Source of the DNA: Methylococcales bacterium
GTDB taxonomy: Bacteria > Pseudomonadota > Gammaproteobacteria > Methylococcales > Methylomonadaceae
Reading direction: 5' to 3'
Length of the DNA: 64,000 bases
NCBI GenBank assembly: GCA_028712795.1
Contig: JAQTPT010000012.1
Coordinates: 16,001 to 80,000, forward strand
Part shown: piece by piece, positions 31,903 to 39,795 of the stretch
How positions within the stretch are numbered: the first letter of the stretch is position 1
How the letters are laid out: every line of letters starts with the position of its first letter
Program-made: the position numbers and the translations under genes
The notes under the pieces: generated by a model
The model's database searches: none
Told to the model about the DNA's origin: nothing
What the model saw: the letters and a program-made list of their open reading frames with translations, nothing else

Positions 31903-34900
31903 ATGAATTTAGCGGAATGGAGTATACGCAAGAGCCTCATCACCTGGGTGATGACGATTCTTTTTTTGGTGGTCGGCTGGAGTTCATACCAGCAATTGAG
32001 CCGCCTTGAAGATCCCGAGTTTACGATTAAGGAAGCGGTTATTATAACCCCATATCCAGGCGCTTCGGCAGATGAAGTAGAAGAAGAGGTCACCAACATC
32101 ATCGAGAAAGCCGCCCAACAATTGGGCCAGCTTAAGCGCGTGGAATCGCGGTCCTCGCGTGGTTTGTCATCGGTGAAAGTCACGATGCAGGACAAGTATG
32201 ACAAAAACACGCTGCCTCAGGTTTGGGACGAATTGCGCCGCAAGATTAATGATGCGCAACGCTTTCTACCACCCGGAGCAGGGCCTTCAGTGGTCAACGA
32301 TGATTTCGGCGATGTTTATGGCATTTACCTGGCAATCACCGGCGATGGCTACAGCTACAAGGAAATCTATGAATACGCCAAGCTTTTGCAGCGCGAATTA
32401 TTGGCAGCGAAGGATGTTAAACGCATTGTTTTATATGGCGTCCAAAATGAAGCAATCTATATCAAGATGCGCCGTGAGAAAATGGCTCAGCTCGGCATTT
32501 CGCCACAAAACATTTATGCCGCGCTTAAATCCAAGAACATTGCCACCAGCTCCGGAAATTTACTATTAGGCGAAGAATATATCCCCATTAGCCCGACAGG
32601 CGAATTCAAATCAGAACAGGACTTTGGCGATTTGCTTATTACCAGCCCCAGTCCAACATCGACCAGTCTGGTTTATTTACGTGACGTCGCGGAGATCAAG
32701 CGCGATTATCAGGATCCGCCCTCGACTCTGCTGCGTTTTGATGGCAAACCAGCCATCGGCCTGGGGATTTCAACGATACAGGGTGGTAACGTCATTGTCA
32801 TGTCCGACTCACTCGACCAGCGCCTGAAGGACTTGGAAGCGCTGCGGCCAATAGGGATGGAACTGAACATCATCTCCCATCAGGCGCAGTCGGTGACCAC
32901 CTCCCTGACCGGCTTCCTGATAAACCTGGCCGAGGCGGTTGCCATTGTGGTCGGCGTGTTGCTGTTGTTCATGGGCCTGCGTTCAGGATTGATTTTAGGT
33001 GTAGTACTCTTGGTCACCATCATGGGCACCTTCGTCTTCATGCAGATAAATAACATTACATTGGAGCGTATTTCTTTAGGCGCGCTGATCATTGCTCTGG
33101 GCATGTTGGTGGATTGCGCCATCGTGGTCACTGACGGTATGCGTATGCTGATGGCCAAGGGCAAATCCGGTTTTGATGCAGCCAAAGACATCGTCGGACA
33201 AACGGCATTGCCGATGTTGGGTGGAACGGTTGTTGCGATTGTGGCTTTCGCCGCTATCGGCACCTCCCAGGATTCCACCGGTGAATATTGCCGCACGCTG
33301 TTCAGCGTTATTTTGTATTCGCTCATGCTGAGCTGGTTGACGGCGGTGACGTGTACGCCATTGCTGTGCGCGACTTTTCTCAAGGTAACGCCAGCCGGCA
33401 CAACGGATGTCGAGGATGATCCGTACTCCAAAGGCTTTTACCGTCTCTATAGCAACTTTCTGAGTAGCTGTATACGCTTTCGCTGGGTTGTGGTTGCCGT
33501 TGTAATTGCCTTGTTCATCTCGGCGCTACTGGGTTTCGGCTATGTCAAAAACAGTTTTTTCCCCGACTCAACCCGCCCTCAGTTCTATGTGGATATCTGG
33601 TTTCCCGAGGGCACGGATATCCGTGAAACCGAACGTCAATTCAAGGTGGCGGAAGCCAGGCTGAAACAGCACGAAGGCGTCACGCATCTTACCAGTATGC
33701 TCGGCGGCAATCAGGTTCGGTTCCTGTTGACCTATACTCCGGAAAGTAACTATTTCAGTTTCGGACAGATAATGGTGGACGTGGATGACCACACCCGCAT
33801 CAAGACCCTGGCACCTCAAGTGCAAAAAGAACTTGAAGAGTTGTTTCCGGGAGCCATCAGCAATGTACGTCTGTTTGTCCTCGGGCCATCTACCGGTGGC
33901 AAGATTCAATTACGTATTTATGGACCCGATGCCGAGCAATTAAGGATTTTGGCTGGCAAGGCCGAAACTATTTTATTAAACAATCCAAATGCCAAGGCAG
34001 TACGCAATGAATGGCGGGAGAAAATCAAGGTGGTCAGGCCGCAGATGGCGGAAACCCAAGCGCTTAGAGCAGGAATTGACAGGCCGGAATTGTCGCAGGC
34101 GCTGGAATCCGCTTTTCAGGGCACAAAGACGGGGATTTACAGGGAGAAGGATGAGCTGATTCCTGTCCTGGCGCGAGCGCCGGTTTCGGAGCGAGCCGAT
34201 TTGGACAGTCTCGACGGTATACAAATATGGAGTCCTGCGGCACAGTCCATGATTCCGATGGGTCAAATCGTCTCCGGTTTCACCACCGAATTTGAGGATG
34301 CGTATGTCTGGCGCTTCGACCGGCGGAAAATGATTCGTCTCCATGCCGATCCGCATGAAGTATTGCCCAGCCAACTGTTCGGACAGGTGAAGGCGAAAAT
34401 CGAGCAAGCCCTTAACGTGGATGTGGCGGCGGTGGTGGGTCATGATGTGGATGCTGCATCCTTTAACGCCAGCACTCTGAGAGTCCAGGATAACGATCTT
34501 TGGCCGCTCAAGGATAAACCGGGATACTACATGGCGTGGGGTGGCGAGGCCGAAGATTCGGCTCGAGCCAATGCCAGTTTGGCAAGCTCAATTCCCATGT
34601 TCTTTGGCATCATGGTGCTGATTGTGTTGGTGCTGTTTAATTCCATCAAAAAGACATTGGTTATCTGGTTGACAGTGCCTCTTGCCATAATCGGCGTGAC
34701 GGTTGGGCTGCTGGCTTTCAAACAGCCATTTGGCTTCATGGCGCTGCTCGGACTAATGAGCTTGTCCGGTATGGCCATTAAAGCCTCGATTGTGCTGGTC
34801 GACGAGATCGGTGCGCAGATTGACCAAGGCAAAACACCCTATCAGGCAGTGCTTATTGCCGGAGTCAGCCGTTTGATCCCGGTCACGATGTCGTCAGGCA

Positions 34901-35115
34901 CAACAATGCTGGGCATGATTCCTTTGTTTACGGACGCTTTTTTTGTGTCAATGGCGGTTACTATCGTTTTTGGATTGGGTTTTGCGACATTGTTGATTCT
35001 TATCGTTGTGCCAGTGCTTTACAGCATATTCTTCGGTATTCATGAAGATGATCCGAAGCGCTCCCAAGGAGATAAACCCGGCATATTGCATAAACAAACC
35101 GGATCGGTGGAGTAA
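31903..35115 (+). CDS. RND-family multidrug efflux permease
   Basis: A 1070-aa proton-driven inner-membrane transporter of the AcrB/HAE superfamily. It has the usual duplicated layout: TM1 at the N-terminus, large periplasmic loops (residues about 40-330 and 560-880), and two bundles of TM helices. TM4 reads ALGMLVDCAIVV, where AcrB has two adjacent Asp; the first Asp is kept and the second is Cys. TM10 keeps the relay Lys in SGMAIKASIVLVDEI. It follows the adaptor by 158 bp, and the outer-membrane factor starts four bases after it. It belongs to a less-studied RND subgroup with a divergent proton relay. Confidence 0.94.
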   Translation: MNLAEWSIRKSLITWVMTILFLVVGWSSYQQLSRLEDPEFTIKEAVIITPYPGASADEVEEEVTNIIEKAAQQLGQLKRVESRSSRGLSSVKVTMQDKYDKNTLPQVWDELRRKINDAQRFLPPGAGPSVVNDDFGDVYGIYLAITGDGYSYKEIYEYAKLLQRELLAAKDVKRIVLYGVQNEAIYIKMRREKMAQLGISPQNIYAALKSKNIATSSGNLLLGEEYIPISPTGEFKSEQDFGDLLITSPSPTSTSLVYLRDVAEIKRDYQDPPSTLLRFDGKPAIGLGISTIQGGNVIVMSDSLDQRLKDLEALRPIGMELNIISHQAQSVTTSLTGFLINLAEAVAIVVGVLLLFMGLRSGLILGVVLLVTIMGTFVFMQINNITLERISLGALIIALGMLVDCAIVVTDGMRMLMAKGKSGFDAAKDIVGQTALPMLGGTVVAIVAFAAIGTSQDSTGEYCRTLFSVILYSLMLSWLTAVTCTPLLCATFLKVTPAGTTDVEDDPYSKGFYRLYSNFLSSCIRFRWVVVAVVIALFISALLGFGYVKNSFFPDSTRPQFYVDIWFPEGTDIRETERQFKVAEARLKQHEGVTHLTSMLGGNQVRFLLTYTPESNYFSFGQIMVDVDDHTRIKTLAPQVQKELEELFPGAISNVRLFVLGPSTGGKIQLRIYGPDAEQLRILAGKAETILLNNPNAKAVRNEWREKIKVVRPQMAETQALRAGIDRPELSQALESAFQGTKTGIYREKDELIPVLARAPVSERADLDSLDGIQIWSPAAQSMIPMGQIVSGFTTEFEDAYVWRFDRRKMIRLHADPHEVLPSQLFGQVKAKIEQALNVDVAAVVGHDVDAASFNASTLRVQDNDLWPLKDKPGYYMAWGGEAEDSARANASLASSIPMFFGIMVLIVLVLFNSIKKTLVIWLTVPLAIIGVTVGLLAFKQPFGFMALLGLMSLSGMAIKASIVLVDEIGAQIDQGKTPYQAVLIAGVSRLIPVTMSSGTTMLGMIPLFTDAFFVSMAVTIVFGLGFATLLILIVVPVLYSIFFGIHEDDPKRSQGDKPGILHKQTGSVE

Positions 35116-35119
35116 GGCT

Positions 35120-36721
35120 ATGGCTGGAACTAATAAACCTCGCGCCTTGGTGAGCATGATGGCCGCAGCTATGTTATGCAGCAGTTGCAGCCTGGTTGGT
35201 CCGGATTATGTCAAACCTGAGAGCAAAGTAGAGTCCAAATGGATCTATCAGTCATCCCCTGAAATTAGCCAACGTACAGCCGAATTATCAACCTGGTGGA
35301 AAATATTCAATGATCCTGTTCTGGATCGTCTTATCGCTGAGGCCCGCCAGCAGAATTTGAGTCTGCAAGTTGCCGGTACGCGTATACTTGAGGCACGCGC
35401 CCAGCTTGGCATAGTCACCAGTACTGAATATCCGCAGCTCCAGCAGGCGAACGGCGATTTGAGTCGGCAGCAGATCAGCGCCTTTGCGCCCAATACTCGT
35501 GAAGGCATTGACCGCAACTTTGCCAGTGCGGGCATTGGCTTTGACATGGGCTGGGAGCTTGATATTTGGGGAAAATTCAGACGGGGCGTACAGTCCAGCG
35601 TGGCAAATCTGGAGGCTTCAGTCGCCGGCTACGATGACGTATTGGTCTCTCTGACTGCCGAAGTGGCGCGCACTTATGTATTGATCCGCACCAGTGAAGC
35701 GCGCATACAGGTTGCTCGCGAAAACGTCAAAATTCAGGAACGTACCCTGGAAATAGCTAAAGCGTTGTTTGCCGGCGGCTTGATTAACGAACTGGATTAT
35801 TTGCAGGCGGAAAGCCTGTTGAACAATACGCGTGCAACAATTCCGCCTTTGGAGGCTGCGCTGCGGCAAGCGAAAAATGGTTTGAGCGTGCTTTTGGGCA
35901 AGACTCCCGGAGCGATTGATAGCTATCTGACCGAGAGCAGACCCATTCCTGACGTGCCTGCACAAGTGGCTATAGGTGTTCCAGCCGATTTGTTACGACG
36001 GCGGCCGGACATTCGCTTGGCGGAACGCCAGCTTGCCACTCAGAGCGCCTTGATCGGCGTGGCCAAGGCGGATTTGTATCCGCATTTCTCCCTGCTGGGC
36101 TCCATTAGCTTGAGAGCCAGCGATGCGGCGCTAACCTATGCTTCGGTCGGCGGCAGCACCTTGGGACAGCTTTTTAACGCCAAGAGTTTTCAATATTTTA
36201 TCGGTCCCAGTATCTCTTGGGATATATTTAACTATGGCCGTATCACCAACCAGGTTCGGGTTGAAGATGCCCGCTTTCAGTCATTAGTGGGCGTTTACCG
36301 CAATACCGTACTTAATGCAGCGAAGGAGGCGGAAGACGCCACGGCGGGCTTTCTGAACGCGCAAAAACAGCGGGACGATCTGCAGCTTAGCTTTGCGGCG
36401 GCCAAACGCTCAACGGAGTTATCTTTGTATCAATACAGCGAAGGACTGGTGGATTACCAGCGGGTACTGGATTCACAACGCACTTTAGCGGGCTCGCAGG
36501 AAGCATTGACCATTACTACCGGCAACATTGCCATTAATTTGATTGCGCTCTACAAAGCCGTAGGCGGTGGCTGGGAGACACGGACGGAAAAAGATTTTGT
36601 TCCGGAAGCAATTAAAAAAGAAATGCGTGAGCGCACCAACTGGGGCAAGTTAATGCAACCTAAGCAACTTGACTTGCTTGAACAGGATAACAGTAAAAAA
36701 TGGCGATTTCCGGATTGGTAA
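35120..36721 (+). CDS. Outer-membrane efflux lipoprotein, NodT/OprM family
   Basis: A 533-aa TolC-like outer-membrane channel of the NodT group. The lipoprotein signal is ALVSMMAAAMLCSSCSLVGPDY, with the mature Cys in LCSSC, followed by the family phrase VGPDYVKP. Two OEP repeats follow, including VAIGVPADLLRRRPDIRLAE, a hallmark of NodT channels, and the helical TAEVARTYV region. The frame runs back to 35006 within the permease gene, but ATG 35120 gives the signal sequence. It completes the tripartite pump. Confidence 0.94.
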   Translation: MAGTNKPRALVSMMAAAMLCSSCSLVGPDYVKPESKVESKWIYQSSPEISQRTAELSTWWKIFNDPVLDRLIAEARQQNLSLQVAGTRILEARAQLGIVTSTEYPQLQQANGDLSRQQISAFAPNTREGIDRNFASAGIGFDMGWELDIWGKFRRGVQSSVANLEASVAGYDDVLVSLTAEVARTYVLIRTSEARIQVARENVKIQERTLEIAKALFAGGLINELDYLQAESLLNNTRATIPPLEAALRQAKNGLSVLLGKTPGAIDSYLTESRPIPDVPAQVAIGVPADLLRRRPDIRLAERQLATQSALIGVAKADLYPHFSLLGSISLRASDAALTYASVGGSTLGQLFNAKSFQYFIGPSISWDIFNYGRITNQVRVEDARFQSLVGVYRNTVLNAAKEAEDATAGFLNAQKQRDDLQLSFAAAKRSTELSLYQYSEGLVDYQRVLDSQRTLAGSQEALTITTGNIAINLIALYKAVGGGWETRTEKDFVPEAIKKEMRERTNWGKLMQPKQLDLLEQDNSKKWRFPDW

Positions 36722-36751
36722 AGTGGAAGTTAAGCCGCTTGGATTTTAGTC

Positions 36752-37441
36752 ATGAGTAAAGTGTCGACAGTCATTATTGGCAGACATCAGATAGGCAGGT
36801 TTCGGTTTCTTTTGTGGTCGCTTATGATGATGATTGGTTTGCAGCCGCTTCTGGATGAATGGATTGGTGAGCGTATCTGGGCGGATGTGTTCACGGATAT
36901 TTTCTTTGGCTGTGCGTTGATGTCAGGTCTTCATGCCATCAGCGGGCAACCCAGGCAGCTCCAGCTTTCCTTGTTTCTGGCCGCCGCCATCATACTTCTA
37001 AAAGGACTTTTTTACGTGTTGAAAATTCCGGTTTTCAATCAGCTTCAGTTGGGGCTGAGTCTGATTTTTCTCATTCAAATGCTGTTGATGATCTGGGTAC
37101 ATATTAAAAGGGAAGATGAAGTGACATTTGACCTGATTATGGCGGCAGGGTGTGCCTACATATTGCTCGGAATGGTATGGGCTTACGCCTATTTTTTTCT
37201 GGATAAGTTTCATCCGGGCTCTTTCAATGTCGTTGAAAAGCCGGGAGAGGGTTTGTGGATTTTTTACTACTACAGCTTTGTGACCCTAACGACAGTCGGT
37301 TACGGGGACATTCTTGCCTTAACCAAGGCGGCGCGGGCTTTGTCTAACCTTGAAGCCATTACAGGCCAGCTTTATTTGGCGATTATGATCAGCCGGTTAG
37401 TGGGTTTACACGCTTCGCAAGTTAAGATAGACAAAAGTTAG
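36752..37441 (+). CDS. Two-TM-type potassium channel domain protein
   Basis: A 229-aa membrane protein with about six hydrophobic segments. The C-terminal pair surrounds a K+ selectivity filter in SFVTLTTVGYGDILALT (TVGYGD near residues 180-185). It is an Ion_trans_2 pore, followed by a helix with ITGQLYLAIMISRLVGLH. There is no cytosolic RCK/TrkA domain, so any gating ligand is unclear. It starts 30 bp after the outer-membrane factor gene on the same strand and may be a passive member of that transcript. Confidence 0.85.
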   Translation: MSKVSTVIIGRHQIGRFRFLLWSLMMMIGLQPLLDEWIGERIWADVFTDIFFGCALMSGLHAISGQPRQLQLSLFLAAAIILLKGLFYVLKIPVFNQLQLGLSLIFLIQMLLMIWVHIKREDEVTFDLIMAAGCAYILLGMVWAYAYFFLDKFHPGSFNVVEKPGEGLWIFYYYSFVTLTTVGYGDILALTKAARALSNLEAITGQLYLAIMISRLVGLHASQVKIDKS

Positions 37442-37481
37442 CGGCAAAAAAAGGCACATTGAATCAAGCCGCTTTGATAGG

Positions 37482-37640
37482 GTGCTGTTTATTGATGTTG
37501 ATTTGAGGCTAAAAAAGCCTTGTCAGGAAGCTTGATGAGCATTCTCTTGGGATATCAAAGAAATCAAGAAACGTCACCGTTTGCCTGCGCATCCATAGCG
37601 GACACTAAGAACGATGGATTGCGAAGGGCAAACTTCGACC
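37482..37640. repeat. Dispersed intergenic repeat A, copy 1
   Basis: Diverged copy of a sequence also present at 55976-56200. Shared blocks include TTGATG...TGATTTGAG, TGTCAGGAA, GAGCATT, then TAGCGGACACT and GATTGCGAAGGGCAAA. The two copies are roughly three-quarters identical by eye, in the same orientation. There is no ORF of note, and the element type is unrecognised. Confidence 0.6.
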
Positions 37641-37785
37641 CTCAACGGCCTCTGGCGGTTAGCCGTATGTTTGACTGCTTGCCGCTACATAGCCGGCAGC
37701 TGAAGCGATAAAAACAAACTGTTTATAATGTGACAAGGAAAGATATACAATTAATCACTGAGAGAATTACAGAGTTTATTGCCTA

Positions 37786-37906
37786 GGAGCATGTCCGAGA
37801 ACTAACATGCTCATTAGTTGACTTCTATATATAGTGCTTTTAAAGCCTTTCAAGGCACTATATGTAGTAGGCGAATGAGTTAAACGTTAGCTGCCGGACA
37901 AGCTCC
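37786..37906. mobile_element. MITE-like palindromic element
   Basis: A 121-bp element with imperfect 21-bp terminal inverted repeats: 37786-37806 (starts GGAGCATGTCCGAG) and 37886-37906 (its complement starts GGAGCTTGTCCGGC), about 17 of 21 matching. The interior continues as a palindrome (CTCATT/AATGAG and ATATAGTGC 37829-37837 / GCACTATAT 37855-37863), so the whole can fold as one hairpin. No coding capacity. It sits just before the antiporter gene and could affect its leader. Confidence 0.65.
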
Positions 37907-37982
37907 CAGAGTGGCAATCAGGGATGATAGACGGAAACCCTATAATTACTTGTTATACGACCTAGTGTGTAAAGAGGACAAT

Positions 37983-39434
37983 ATGAATGAAGAAATTAAA
38001 CGCCTTGATGGCCGGTTCGCCATCTATCCTCTTGGCTTGGTCCTCTTCGTGGCGTTGCTGTGGCTGATACTCTCAGTTGGCACGTCCGGACAGCCAAGCC
38101 TTTCTACTCCAACTATCGTTTCGGCCGCAACTCCAAGCAACTTGAGTGCGGAGATTTATAGGAATCTGCGCAGCCCGCTTGGTATTTTGCTGCTTCAGAT
38201 TTTGGTCATTATCGTCCTCACCCGCTGCTGTGCTAAAGTCATGCGGAAATTCGGCCAGCCCGAGGTCATTGGCGAAGTCATCGGCGGTATACTCTTGGGC
38301 CCCTCCGTACTGGGCTTGCTCTGGCCCGACGCCAGTGCCTTGTTGTTTCCCGTGACTTCTCTGGCGAATCTGGGCCTATTGAGCCAGATCGGATTGATCG
38401 TCTTCATGTTCGTCGTCGGAATGGAGCTAGATACCGGAATCCTGGTAAAAAAAATCCATTCAGCCGTGCTAATATCTCACGCAAGCATCATCCTGCCCTT
38501 CCTGCTTGGTTCGCTGCTCTCGCTCGCCATTTATAAAGACTATGCTCCCGCCGGGGTCTCTTTCACTTCATTCTGCCTTTTCATGGGCATCGCGATGAGC
38601 ATCACGGCTTTCCCTGTTCTGGCCAGAATGCTCCACGAGCGAGGTTTGAGCCGCTCTCCCTTAGGGACCGTCGCGCTCACCTGCGCAGCGGTCGATGACT
38701 TGACAGCCTGGTGCGGGCTGGCCGTGGTGGCAGCGGTCTCCCAGCAGGGCACAATCGCCAACTCTCTGATTACGACCGCGCTTTGTGGTCTGCACATCGC
38801 GGCGATGTTCTTTGTGGTACGGCCCCTCCTGGGCCGCTGGATAGATGGCTGCGCCACCGGGAACTCTCGCGGAAAGGGGGCGATCGCTGCCGTCTTGTCC
38901 ACGGTTTTTTTCTCCGCTTTCATGACGGAAGCCATCGGGATCCACGCGCTCTTCGGAGCCTTTCTGGCAGGTATCGTCATTCCCAAGAAAACGGCCTTCC
39001 GTGAGGCTCTCGCGGTCCGCCTTGAAAATTTCAGCACGATTATTCTGCTGCCCCTCTTCTTCGCACTCAGCGGCCTTCGTACCCAAATCAGCCTGCTCAA
39101 TGATTCTGCATCGTGGATTCTCTGCGGAGTGGTCATCTTCGTGGCGATCACCGGGAAATTCTTGGGCAGCGCCGCCGCAGCACGCTGGTCGGGCTCAACG
39201 TGGCGTGAATCGCTTGCTATCGGGGCACTCATGAATACCCGAGGGCTCGTTGAGCTCGTCGCACTCAATATCGGCTACGATCTCGGCATCATTACTCCAA
39301 CAATATTCACGATGATGGTCCTCATGGCGCTTGTCACGACACTGATGACGGGCCCCTTGCTGGGCCTTCTGGTGCCAGATGCTCACGCCGTGGCTCGCAC
39401 AGGAAAGCAATGGCGGACGCATGAGACTACATGA
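37983..39434 (+). CDS. CPA2-family cation:proton antiporter
   Basis: A 483-aa protein of the Na+/H+ exchanger (CPA2, KefB/GerN-like) family. It has an N-terminal membrane anchor, then about 12 TM helices. The family hallmark GEVIGGILLGPSVLGLLWP lies near residue 95, GLIVFMFVVGMELD follows, and the acidic ion-binding region is CAAVDDLTAWCGLAVV near 235. The protein stops after the membrane domain, with no TrkA-N regulatory domain. ATG 37983 was preferred because AGAGGA lies six bases upstream. Codon use is clearly GC-richer than in the flanking genes, a hint of transfer. Confidence 0.88.
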   Translation: MNEEIKRLDGRFAIYPLGLVLFVALLWLILSVGTSGQPSLSTPTIVSAATPSNLSAEIYRNLRSPLGILLLQILVIIVLTRCCAKVMRKFGQPEVIGEVIGGILLGPSVLGLLWPDASALLFPVTSLANLGLLSQIGLIVFMFVVGMELDTGILVKKIHSAVLISHASIILPFLLGSLLSLAIYKDYAPAGVSFTSFCLFMGIAMSITAFPVLARMLHERGLSRSPLGTVALTCAAVDDLTAWCGLAVVAAVSQQGTIANSLITTALCGLHIAAMFFVVRPLLGRWIDGCATGNSRGKGAIAAVLSTVFFSAFMTEAIGIHALFGAFLAGIVIPKKTAFREALAVRLENFSTIILLPLFFALSGLRTQISLLNDSASWILCGVVIFVAITGKFLGSAAAARWSGSTWRESLAIGALMNTRGLVELVALNIGYDLGIITPTIFTMMVLMALVTTLMTGPLLGLLVPDAHAVARTGKQWRTHETT

Positions 39435-39500
39435 CCAAGAGTTTCTGCCGACACGCACTTTACTTTAATGAATTTCCATAGCACGTGTGCCAGAGCGCAG

Positions 39501-39625
39501 CGATATGAATGACAGCTTTCCAAAATTGAACAGCCGTTCACTTGAATTTCACGACAGTCTCTTCCTGGCCGATTTTCGACTAACAGTCAGCTTTATTTAC
39601 TGTCGATTCTACGCCAGCTTCTGAG
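39501..39625. repeat. Dispersed intergenic repeat B, copy 1
   Basis: Diverged copy of a sequence at 59690-59825. Shared blocks are GAATGAC.GCTTT, CAGCCGTTCACT, TGGCCGATTTT, TTTACT.(C)CGATTCTACG and GCTTCTG. Same orientation, no coding potential. The remainder of 39435-39795 contains the tkt terminator and nothing else recognisable. Confidence 0.6.
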
Positions 39626-39686
39626 AACTTATACCCGATTATTGGAGCTTTGGTGAAGCTTGCTAACGTAGTTTGTGCCCTATAAA

Positions 39687-39718
39687 AAAGCCCTTGCCTT
39701 TATTAAGACAAGGGCTTT
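39687..39718 (-). terminator. Rho-independent terminator for the transketolase gene
   Basis: A perfect 10-bp stem AAAGCCCTTG (39687-39696) / CAAGGGCTTT (39709-39718), with CTT/AAG extending into the loop. Read on the minus strand it is followed by a run of T (complement of TATAAAAA), about 80 bp after the tkt stop. It may also stop plus-strand transcription from the antiporter. Confidence 0.85.
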
Positions 39719-39795
39719 CTGGTATTTCCCCTCAACTATAAATACGATTCAAGAGGCGTCTGACATTGAAAGCGCTCTTTTATTAAGTGGGTTGC

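Noticed and set aside
32880..33431. 183-codon minus-strand ORF opposite the RND permease
   Set aside because: Fully within the permease coding sequence and without recognisable features.
38540..39268. 242-codon minus-strand ORF opposite the antiporter
   Set aside because: Antisense to conserved antiporter motifs; Arg/Ser/Pro-rich shadow of GC-rich DNA.
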